Part shown: piece by piece, positions 1-5,904 of the stretch | Layout: every line of letters starts with the position of its first letter | How positions within the stretch are numbered: position 1 is the first letter of the stretch | Assembly: GCA_003557825.1 (NCBI GenBank) | Contig: PWNM01000055.1 | Coordinates: forward strand, 1 to 8,447 | From: Candidatus Hydrogenedentota bacterium | GTDB lineage: Bacteria > Hydrogenedentota > Hydrogenedentia > Hydrogenedentales > SLHB01 | DNA: 8,447 bases | Direction: 5' to 3' | The notes under the pieces: generated by a model | Told to the model about the DNA's origin: nothing | Database searches by the model: none | Seen by the model: only the letters and a program-made list of their open reading frames with translations | Made by a program: the position numbers and the translations under genes

Positions 1-738
1 ATCGCGCGCCCATAGGTTGCGTCCTATACAGACACCTGCAGCGCCGCCGTCCAGGCAGTCGCGGGTATCCGCCAGGAATTCCTTTTCCGAACCTGCTTGC
101 ACCCCACCGGCGACCAGTGCAGGGCGTTGTGCATGGCGCGTAACCTCCCGGAAGCTTTCACAGGACCCCGAATAGTTGATTTTGAGGACATCCACCCCGA
201 TTTCCGCGCCGATGCGGGCGGCCACGCCAATGGCTTCTGCCCGTTCCTCTGGGCACAGATTGGCATCACCATGTCCGTAATGTGCCGTAAGCAAAGGCGC
301 GGGGATCATTTCTCCGATCAACACCATACCCCAATTTCGACATTGCTCCGCCACGGTTCCGAGTTTTCCCAGGAGATAGTCCTCATTTTCCGAGCCCACA
401 TATATGTTTACCACAACGCCGTCCACGCCCAACCTGACCGCCTCCTCGACTGATGTAATCAGACTGGTCTGAGCAAGGTTGTGTCCCATGCGACTGCAGG
501 TCCCATCAAGACGCAACAGCACAGCGAGATCGCCCAGCGCATCTGGTGGCAGGGTGGTGAGGGTACCCGGCGGCACAAGAATGCCGTCGGCTCCCTTTGA
601 GGCCACTCTGCGTACCAGTGTGGCTGGATCGGCGAGTTGTTCGATGGGTCCGAAATATAGGGCGTGATCCATGGGAACGATAATGCTGCGCTCACCGCGG
701 AAGATACGTCGAAGCCGAAGCTGTTTGCCTATGCTCAT
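1..738 (-). CDS. DhnA/LsrF-type class I aldolase (C-terminus cut by window edge)
   Basis: The minus-strand frame is open from 738 to the window edge (246 codons, no stop), so the C-terminus is missing. The family usually runs about 260-270 residues, so little is lost. The product resembles the DhnA/DeoC/LacD class I aldolases, a TIM-barrel family that includes archaeal-type fructose-bisphosphate aldolase, LsrF and ADH synthase. Visible family marks are VPMDHALYFGP near residues 21-31 (Asp24-His25), DVLKINYSG at 183-191 where Lys186 fits the Schiff-base lysine, VAGGVQ at 209-214, and IGRNLW at 238-243 as the phosphate-binding-type end. No signal peptide, so cytoplasmic. The start MSIGKQLRLRRIF matches the usual family N-terminus. 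An in-frame ATG at 753 would add five residues, and neither start has a strong ribosome site. It is divergent from the symporter and could cleave a phosphorylated sugar made by the locus. The exact substrate cannot be told. Confidence 0.9.
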   Translation of the reverse strand, partial: MSIGKQLRLRRIFRGERSIIVPMDHALYFGPIEQLADPATLVRRVASKGADGILVPPGTLTTLPPDALGDLAVLLRLDGTCSRMGHNLAQTSLITSVEEAVRLGVDGVVVNIYVGSENEDYLLGKLGTVAEQCRNWGMVLIGEMIPAPLLTAHYGHGDANLCPEERAEAIGVAARIGAEIGVDVLKINYSGSCESFREVTRHAQRPALVAGGVQAGSEKEFLADTRDCLDGGAAGVCIGRNLWARD

Positions 739-784
739 GTTAATGCATTCCATAGGTTGTGTTCAGGCCAATGGGAAAGTTCAA

Positions 785-813
785 AGTGTACCATGCTCCC
801 CATAAGCTGTGCA
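785..813 (-). promoter_or_regulatory. candidate promoter for the divergent aldolase gene
   Basis: On the minus strand TGCACA (808-813, 4/6 to the -35 consensus) is followed after exactly 17 bases by TACACT (785-790, 4/6 to the -10 consensus). Transcription would begin near 778 and give a leader of about 40 bases. It is a weak match, and sigma factors of the presumed phylum may prefer other boxes. Confidence 0.35.
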
Positions 814-826
814 TGAGTGATGAACA

Positions 827-857
827 TTCAAGTGAGCGATTTTAATAACAACTTGAA
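827..857. repeat. inverted repeat in divergent intergenic region (candidate operator)
   Basis: TTCAAGT (827-833) and ACTTGAA (851-857) form a perfect 7-bp inverted repeat separated by 17 bases. The repeat lies between the two candidate divergent promoters in an A/T-rich stretch. The spacing puts the arms about two helical turns apart, as expected of a dimeric regulator site, but no regulator gene is in the window. A 7-bp match in a region this size can arise by chance. Confidence 0.3.
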
Positions 858-861
858 CAAT

Positions 862-890
862 TTGCGCGTGGAAAGCCATTTCGCTACACT
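862..890 (+). promoter_or_regulatory. candidate promoter for the symporter and downstream genes
   Basis: TTGCGC (862-867) is followed after 17 bases by TACACT (885-890, 4/6 to TATAAT). It would start transcription near 897, about 14 bases before the ribosome site of the symporter gene. The -35 box is weak (only TTG fits). It is listed because spacing and position are right and because the same TACACT box recurs in the opposite-strand candidate. Confidence 0.35.
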
Positions 891-928
891 TCGACAGTTT
901 TTTGAAAACAGGGGGAGAGCCAATCACT

Positions 929-2314
929 ATGCCGATACTTGATAATATAATTGTAGTTTTGTATTTAGGGGGCATTTTGGCCTTGGGGCTTTGGGCCGGC
1001 CGGGGAATACGCAACCTAAAGGAATATTCAGTTGTCCATCGACAATATCCTGCCCTGATCATTTTTGCAACCCTCTCTGCTTCATTTATCGGGGGTGGAT
1101 TCTCGACTGGAAATGCATCGAACGTGTTCATATTGGGAGTGGCCAATATCATAGCGCTCTGGGGATTTAGTCTAAAAGAACTTCTCGTAGCGACGTTTAT
1201 TGCGCCGCGAGTCCACCGCTTTTCAGATTGCATATCTGTTGGAGGCGTAATGGGCTTAGACTATGGCCGATCTGGGCAAGTTATTACGGGGTTATTGGGC
1301 GTTCTGGTATGTGCGGGTATAACTGGGGCACAGGTTGGTGCCATCGGGGTGGTGTTCCACGAATTTTTAGGCATCTCACGCGAGCTGGGAATCTATATTG
1401 GATGCGGTATCGTCATCGCGTATACGACAATAGGAGGAATGCGGGCAATTGTCCTAACCGATGTCATTCAGTTTCTTCTATTGGGTATCGCATTGCCGTT
1501 AGCGCTGTTCCTAGGCTTGCGTATGGTTGGTGGGGTTTCCGGCCTTCAGGAGACCTTGCCTCCGGCTCACTTCGCGGTGTTCGGGGAAAATATGCCCCCC
1601 CTGATGCTTGGATCTTTGTTCCTGTCATTCTGCGTAGGAGAGACTCTGGTACCGCCCTATATGCAACGGCTGTTAATCGGTCGAAACCCACGAGAGACAT
1701 CCGAAGGGACCCTCTATAGTGGTCTGTTTTCGATTCCCTTCTTCGCTATCACGGGCATGATTGGTCTCGTGGCTCTTGCTCTTGCGCCGGATCTAAACCC
1801 CAACCAGGCGATGCCATTTGTCATTAAAACGGTTCTTCCCGTAGGTCTTCGGGGTCTTGCTGTCGCGGGTGTGGTCTCCATTGTGATGTCCTCGGCCGAC
1901 TCCTTCCTCAATGCCGCCTCCGTATCGTTGATAAATGATGTAGTTACCCCATTGCGAAAGTCAGCCCTATCCGAAAAACGGGGGCTGATCGTGGCCAAGA
2001 TTACCACCTTGGCGGTTGGCGTACTGGCTGTTGTCTTCGCCATGCGAATCGAGAACATACTGGACATCCTGTTGTTTTCCTATAATTTTTGGGCTCCCGT
2101 TGTGCTCGTACCCCTATTGGCCGTTCTAATGGGCTATAAAGCCTCAACTAAAACTTTTCTCGTAGGTGCATTGTGTGGATTAACATCCCTTATCCTCTGG
2201 CGTTGGGTTCTTGGCGATCCCGGTGGCGTCGACGGCCTGGTCATCGGCGTTGGAGCCAATTTGGTCGCATTTGCAGGAATGCATCGGATTGACCGCTCTG
2301 CGCCAGTTGAATGA
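929..2314 (+). CDS. Sodium:solute symporter (SSS family, putative sugar importer)
   Basis: This 461-residue inner-membrane protein is of the SSS family (relatives of PutP, SglT and the Na+/glucose carriers). It would use the sodium gradient to import a small solute. It is strongly hydrophobic, with about 12 or 13 candidate membrane helices. Family marks are SFIGGGFSTGNASNVF at 52-67, YTTIGGMRAIVLTDVIQ at 165-181 (the conserved GG...TD.iQ segment) and SSADSFLNAASVSLIND at 321-337. The last is the helix that carries sodium-ligating serines in family structures. I chose ATG 929 because GGGGGAGAG (911-919) lies 9-11 bases upstream. The TTG at 902 would put this ribosome site inside the gene. It is the first plus-strand gene after the divergent region, followed at 134 bases by the GH99-like genes. 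A sugar or short oligosaccharide is therefore a reasonable guess as cargo, though the sequence does not prove it. Confidence 0.92.
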   Translation: MPILDNIIVVLYLGGILALGLWAGRGIRNLKEYSVVHRQYPALIIFATLSASFIGGGFSTGNASNVFILGVANIIALWGFSLKELLVATFIAPRVHRFSDCISVGGVMGLDYGRSGQVITGLLGVLVCAGITGAQVGAIGVVFHEFLGISRELGIYIGCGIVIAYTTIGGMRAIVLTDVIQFLLLGIALPLALFLGLRMVGGVSGLQETLPPAHFAVFGENMPPLMLGSLFLSFCVGETLVPPYMQRLLIGRNPRETSEGTLYSGLFSIPFFAITGMIGLVALALAPDLNPNQAMPFVIKTVLPVGLRGLAVAGVVSIVMSSADSFLNAASVSLINDVVTPLRKSALSEKRGLIVAKITTLAVGVLAVVFAMRIENILDILLFSYNFWAPVVLVPLLAVLMGYKASTKTFLVGALCGLTSLILWRWVLGDPGGVDGLVIGVGANLVAFAGMHRIDRSAPVE

Positions 2315-2318
2315 TTGA

Positions 2319-2357
2319 CGGCAGAACAGGTCGGGATACTACTGCCGAGCTCCTGTT
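2319..2357 (+). other. interleaved inverted repeats (possible pseudoknot) after the symporter gene
   Basis: Two perfect 6-bp complementary pairs are interleaved. CGGCAG (2319-2324) matches CTGCCG (2342-2347), and AACAGG (2325-2330) matches CCTGTT (2352-2357). The order A-B-A'-B' is the topology of an H-type pseudoknot. The zero-length first loop makes folding of both stems at once strained, so one hairpin may form at a time. No U-tract follows, so a classical terminator is unlikely. Confidence 0.3.
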
Positions 2358-2377
2358 GAATAGAATTGAAAACGGGT

Positions 2378-2389
2378 ATCGTTTACGAT
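2378..2389. promoter_or_regulatory. palindrome ATCGT-TT-ACGAT, candidate operator
   Basis: A 5-bp perfect inverted repeat with a 2-base centre lies 60-71 bases upstream of the GH99-like tandem gene's start. Its size resembles half-site arrangements of LacI-type sugar regulators. No good -35/-10 pair is visible around it, so the link to regulation is speculative. Confidence 0.25.
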
Positions 2390-2401
2390 GATCCAAGTTC
2401 G

Positions 2402-2418
2402 GACCTTGTTAGTAGGTC
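2402..2418 (+). other. small leader hairpin upstream of the tandem GH99-like gene
   Basis: GACCT (2402-2406) pairs with AGGTC (2414-2418) around a 7-base loop. It lies about 15 bases before the ribosome site GAGAGGAG (2434-2441). The stem is short and may mean little. Confidence 0.25.
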
Positions 2419-2448
2419 GTCCAAAACCTGATTGAGAGGAGCATGTAC

Positions 2449-4605
2449 ATGCTGATTTCCCTATCGGTATGCCTGATTGTTCTGACCGCACAATGTGCGG
2501 CAGACCACAAGGTCGACCAAGGTCCTTCTGACCGTCCGGTGGTGGGCGCAATTCGCTGGGATGCCTGGCACGGCGATGAATCGGATGTCGGCTTGATTGT
2601 CGAGCAAACCCTCGCGCCCAGCCATTACCATCATCGGCTGCCCTTTTTTGCGGAAATCGTGGGGGAGAATGCGGTCAAAGTTCGTGGCCATACCCAGGAG
2701 GTTATGGATCAAGAGATTCGTTACGCCTCCAATGCCGGGCTGGACTACTGGGCGTTTGTGACCTATCCAGAAGACCATGCCTTGAGTTTGGGGTTGAAGC
2801 TGTACCTTTCCAGTGAGAAGCGGGACATGATCAACTTCTGCTTGAACCTGCAGGGCGGCTGGACGCATGCAGGTGGACTGTCCGGATGGCCGGAGAAAGT
2901 CCAACGATATGTCGAGTACTTCAAAGAACCGACCTATCAGACTGTTCTCGATGGTCGACCATTGGTCTATCTGTACAGTGTGGAGGACTTGGTAGGTCCA
3001 GGTCGTCTTGAAACGTGGGAGGACGCGCGTAAAGCTTTTGACAAGCTGCGCGCTGCTACCGAGGCCGCCGGACTGCCGACGCCGTATATCGTTGCGCAAG
3101 GCTGGTCGCCGGAACGGCTGAAGGAACAGGCACAAACGCTTGGGCTGGACGCCATCGGGGCCTATGCATCTTCATCGGGGGCCAAGCAGGCGGCTTATGC
3201 CGAACTGGCTGAGCATACCGAGCGTTGGTGGGATTCATTCAAGGCAACCGGCATGCCTGTCGTCCCACTGGCGACGGCCGGGTGGGACATGCGACCGCGT
3301 GTGGAGACACCGGTACCGTGGATTGATGGCGGTCATATCGACCAATACTATGATCAACCAACCCCGAAGGAACTGGCCGCCCATGTTCAGGCGGCCTTGG
3401 ATTGGTGCAAGTCCCATCCGGAGACAGCGAAAGCTCAGGCAGTGTTGATCTATGCCTGGAATGAATTTGATGAAGGGGGATGGCTCTGCCCTACGCTGGA
3501 GGAGGGTACGGCCCGGCTTGATGCGCTACGTGAGGTGCTACAACCTGCAGTGCACGAGAGGGACTTGGATCAGGAAAAGGCGCAGCGTCCCTCTTTGGGG
3601 GCGATTCGTTGGGATGCTTGGACGGAATGGGAAAAATACAAGCAGTTTTTGTATCCCGAGGAATGGCATTATCGTTTGCCTTTCTTCGCGGAGATTCGTG
3701 ACGATGGAACGGTGGAGATCCGGGGAGACCGCATGGATGTGGTCAATCAGGAAATCGAGTATGCCCACGAGGCTGGAATCGATTATTGGGCCTGGTGCTG
3801 GTACGATCCCTGGCGTGAAGACGCGCCGCACATGAACGATGTGCTCGAGCTCTATCGCCAAAGCCCAAAACGGCATTTGGTCAACTACTGCCTCATCGGT
3901 CCGGGGTATTTTGCAACGCAGAATTGGCACGAGACCGTCGCCATGTTTGTCGACATGTTCCAGGAACCGAATTACCAAAAACTCCAGGGAAACCGCCCCC
4001 TATTTTACTATTTCGAGGCCGAGGCCGCTGTCCCGCATTTCCGTTCAGAGGAGGCAGCACGTGAAGCTATCCAATACTTGCGGGATGAGACGATTGGAGC
4101 GGGATTGGGAAATCCATACATCGTGGCCCTTACCTTTTGGCCGGATAAGGCGGCTGAGGCCGTGGAAACAGTAGGATTCGATGCCTTTGGTTCGTACTGC
4201 AATCCGCCGGGAGCGGAAAATAGGGAGCTTGAATACTCCGAACTGGCTGCGTTAAATCGGTGGTTCTGGAATGCCTCAGCCGAAAAAGGCATTCCTTTCG
4301 TGCCTCCCATCAATGCGGGCTGGGATCCGCGACCGCGTAAAACGTTGGAAAGTGTTGATGATGACGGCAATTGGTCAAAGGGACCCGAGCCGGAAGAGCT
4401 TCGCGATCATGTCCTGGATGCGCTGCAATGGCTGGCAGGACATCCGGAGATCAACGAGCCCAACACCATTCTGATTTATGCGTGGAACGAATTTGATGAA
4501 GGCGGTTGGATTGCACCGACCCTGAAAGAAGGCACGGCACGGCTGGATGCCATTGCCGAGGCCATTCAGTTATTTGGTGCGGACGAATCCAGTACCAATC
4601 CTTAG
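2449..4605 (+). CDS. Exported protein with two tandem GH99-like (WbsX-type) domains
   Basis: The protein (718 residues) is two copies of one TIM-barrel-type domain of the GH99-like/WbsX group. Copy 1 spans about residues 29-365 and copy 2 about 380-708. Both hold the same landmarks in order: GAIRWDAW (33 and 384), RLPFFAEI (63 and 409), DYWA (99 and 445), AGWDxRPR (277 and 623) and YAWNEFDEGGW (335 and 677), then EGTARLDA. WNEFDEG parallels the NEWxEG motif of GH99 endo-alpha-mannosidases, whose two glutamates are catalytic. Here they are Glu339/Glu342 and Glu681/Glu684, so both copies may be active. A hydrophobic N-terminus ending near AQCAA predicts export, although its n-region has no Lys or Arg and the lipobox fit (TAQC) is poor. 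ATG 2449 sits 7 bases after GAGAGGAG; ATG 2443 would be only one base away. The substrate is unknown. A lost activity with a binding role is possible, since copy 1 lacks some of the Trp residues of copy 2 (DYWAFVTYP against DYWAWCWYD). Confidence 0.85.
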   Translation: MLISLSVCLIVLTAQCAADHKVDQGPSDRPVVGAIRWDAWHGDESDVGLIVEQTLAPSHYHHRLPFFAEIVGENAVKVRGHTQEVMDQEIRYASNAGLDYWAFVTYPEDHALSLGLKLYLSSEKRDMINFCLNLQGGWTHAGGLSGWPEKVQRYVEYFKEPTYQTVLDGRPLVYLYSVEDLVGPGRLETWEDARKAFDKLRAATEAAGLPTPYIVAQGWSPERLKEQAQTLGLDAIGAYASSSGAKQAAYAELAEHTERWWDSFKATGMPVVPLATAGWDMRPRVETPVPWIDGGHIDQYYDQPTPKELAAHVQAALDWCKSHPETAKAQAVLIYAWNEFDEGGWLCPTLEEGTARLDALREVLQPAVHERDLDQEKAQRPSLGAIRWDAWTEWEKYKQFLYPEEWHYRLPFFAEIRDDGTVEIRGDRMDVVNQEIEYAHEAGIDYWAWCWYDPWREDAPHMNDVLELYRQSPKRHLVNYCLIGPGYFATQNWHETVAMFVDMFQEPNYQKLQGNRPLFYYFEAEAAVPHFRSEEAAREAIQYLRDETIGAGLGNPYIVALTFWPDKAAEAVETVGFDAFGSYCNPPGAENRELEYSELAALNRWFWNASAEKGIPFVPPINAGWDPRPRKTLESVDDDGNWSKGPEPEELRDHVLDALQWLAGHPEINEPNTILIYAWNEFDEGGWIAPTLKEGTARLDAIAEAIQLFGADESSTNP
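2533..3531 (+). repeat. first copy of the internal GH99-like domain duplication
   Basis: This segment encodes the first GH99-like domain, from RPVVGAIRWDAW to EGTARLDALREVL. It aligns end to end with the second copy at 3586-4575, with a linker of about 15 residues between them. The match is clear in protein but diverged in DNA, so the duplication is not recent. Confidence 0.8.
3586..4575 (+). repeat. second copy of the internal GH99-like domain duplication
   Basis: This is the second GH99-like domain, from QRPSLGAIRWDAW to EGTARLDAIAEAIQ. It keeps the same order of motifs as copy 1. It looks more like the single-domain protein downstream in its aromatic active-site region (DYWAWCWYDPW here, DYWLFDWYWYDDG there). 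Confidence 0.8.
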
Positions 4606-4615
4606 AACATAAAAC

Positions 4616-4624
4616 GGAGGAGGT
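4616..4624 (+). promoter_or_regulatory. orphan strong Shine-Dalgarno sequence GGAGGAGGT
   Basis: This near-perfect ribosome site begins 10 bases after the stop of the tandem GH99-like gene, but no ATG or GTG follows at normal distance. The only in-range start is TTG at 4633. It would encode a six-residue peptide (MLKPGC) ending with TGA at 4651-4653, inside a hairpin. The real downstream gene has its own site (GAGAGGA, 4661-4667). Confidence 0.4.
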
Positions 4625-4646
4625 CCCGGCATTTGCTAAAGCCGGG
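4625..4646 (+). other. intercistronic hairpin between the two GH99-like genes
   Basis: CCCGGC (4625-4630) pairs with GCCGGG (4641-4646), and TTT (4632-4634) with AAA (4638-4640). This leaves a single bulged A and a GCT triloop, so the stem is 9 bp. Only a TTGTTG tract follows, so it is a weak terminator at best. It could serve as an attenuator or mRNA-processing or stabilising element. Confidence 0.5.
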
Positions 4647-4674
4647 TTGTTGAAACACACGAGAGGAATCCAAA

Positions 4675-5826
4675 ATGGCCAAGAAGTACACCGTCGGCGT
4701 GTATTATTTCCCCAACTACCATGTTGACCCCCGCAACGAGAAAAAACATGGCATCGGATGGACGGAATGGGAACTGATGAAAACGGCCCGTCCACGCTTT
4801 GACGGGCATCGCCAACCCCGGGTTCCCCTTTGGGGCTATGAAGACGAAGCGGATCCCCTTGTCATGGAGAAAAAGATTGACGCTGCGGCTGACCATGGCG
4901 TGGATTACTGGCTCTTTGACTGGTATTGGTACGACGACGGGCCATTCCTAAATCGTTGTCTTGACGAAGGGTATATGCAGGCCCAGAACAACGAAAGAGT
5001 CAAGTTCTGCTGTCACTGGGCGAATCATCATTGGATAAACCTGCACCCGGCAAAGCATAACGATCCGCGCATGACCGATTACTCGGGCACGATTACATCG
5101 CAGACCTTTGATGAGATGACGTCGTTTATCGTCGAGAACTATTTTAAGCACCCGTCCCACTTTAATGTTGAAGGATGTCCGTATTTCTCAATCTATGATC
5201 TGACCCGCCTTTTGGAGAGCTTTGGAGGCGTCAAAGAGACACGCCGCGCACTGGCCGCCTTTCGCTCAAAGACCCAAGCCGCCGGATTCCCCGACCTCCA
5301 TCTCAACGCGGTTGTTTGGGGGAATACCGTGTTGCCTGGTGAGGAAATCATTGCTGACCCAGCGCAGCTGGTCAAGGATTTGGGCTTTTCAAGCGTAACC
5401 TCCTATGTATGGATCCATCATGTGGCCATGCCCGATTTCCCACTGACCGATTACATGTGGGTCTGCGATCAATATCTCGCCTATTGGGATAAAGCCGAAC
5501 AGACCTTTGACCTACCCTACATCCCCAACGCCACCATGGGCTGGGATTCGAGTCCCCGCACGGTTCAAAGCGATCGGTTCGAACTGGTAGGATATCCGTT
5601 TACCCCGATAATGGCCGAAAACACGCCGGAACGGTTTCATGAAGCCCTACTCAAGATTCGGACACGTATGGACCAACGAACCGGTTCGACCTTGCCCACC
5701 ATGAATATCAACGCATGGAACGAATGGACCGAAGGCAGCTATCTTGAACCGGATACCGAGTATGGCATGGGTTATCTCGAGGCCATTCGGGATGTATTTG
5801 GTTACAATACAGAGGGCTGTGATTAA
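4675..5826 (+). CDS. Single-domain GH99-like (WbsX-type) protein, no signal peptide
   Basis: The 383-residue product is a GH99-like/WbsX-family TIM-barrel protein. Visible blocks in order are VGVYYFPNYH at 7-16, GWTEWELMKTARPRF at 28-42, HRQPRVPLWGYEDEADP at 45-61, GVDYWLFDWYWYDDGPFL at 75-92, MGWDSSPR at 288-295 and INAWNEWTEGSYLEPD at 345-360. The last parallels the GH99 catalytic stretch, with Glu350 and Glu353 as the expected pair, and Trp351 matches the classical NEW form better than the upstream protein's NEF. The N-terminus (MAKKYTVG) enters the barrel at once with no signal peptide, so the protein is predicted cytoplasmic and may act on imported material. Some WbsX-type proteins have been annotated as glycosyltransferases of polysaccharide loci. 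The surrounding symporter, aldolase and exported relatives argue for degradation here, but this is not settled. The start is ATG 4675 with GAGAGGA 7 bases upstream; the previous gene ends 69 bases earlier, fitting an operon. Confidence 0.88.
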   Translation: MAKKYTVGVYYFPNYHVDPRNEKKHGIGWTEWELMKTARPRFDGHRQPRVPLWGYEDEADPLVMEKKIDAAADHGVDYWLFDWYWYDDGPFLNRCLDEGYMQAQNNERVKFCCHWANHHWINLHPAKHNDPRMTDYSGTITSQTFDEMTSFIVENYFKHPSHFNVEGCPYFSIYDLTRLLESFGGVKETRRALAAFRSKTQAAGFPDLHLNAVVWGNTVLPGEEIIADPAQLVKDLGFSSVTSYVWIHHVAMPDFPLTDYMWVCDQYLAYWDKAEQTFDLPYIPNATMGWDSSPRTVQSDRFELVGYPFTPIMAENTPERFHEALLKIRTRMDQRTGSTLPTMNINAWNEWTEGSYLEPDTEYGMGYLEAIRDVFGYNTEGCD

Positions 5827-5858
5827 CTGACCTGAGTCTCGATTGTAAAACGTGCTAT

Positions 5859-5885
5859 GGTACCGGCCGAAATGGCCTGGGGACC
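5859..5885 (+). other. intercistronic hairpin after the single-domain GH99-like gene
   Basis: GGCC (5865-5868) pairs with GGCC (5874-5877) around loop GAAAT. The stem continues through CC/GG (5863-5864 with 5879-5880) past one bulge, and GGT/ACC (5859-5861 with 5883-5885). There is no U-tract. It ends a few bases before the ribosome site of the next gene and could affect termination or relative translation. Confidence 0.4.
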
Positions 5886-5904
5886 AACAAGGGGAGATAA
5901 GGAT

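Noticed and set aside
97..453. Plus-strand ORF of 118 codons
   Set aside because: It lies opposite the aldolase, whose frame has clear family motifs over the same bases.
902..928. TTG 902 as start of the symporter
   Set aside because: It places the ribosome site GGGGGAG inside the gene and adds nine residues not typical of the family; ATG 929 fits better.
781..1233. Minus-strand ORF of 150 codons at the start of the symporter
   Set aside because: It overlaps the symporter's first membrane helices and the divergent control region, and its product shows no recognisable motif.
2461..3135. Minus-strand ORF of 224 codons
   Set aside because: It is antisense to the tandem GH99-like gene, has no ribosome site or recognisable domain, and the plus frame carries the conserved motifs.
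5857..5904. ATG 5857 as start of the lipoprotein gene
   Set aside because: It would put 16 residues in front of the signal peptide and overlap the intercistronic hairpin; ATG 5905 has a good ribosome site.
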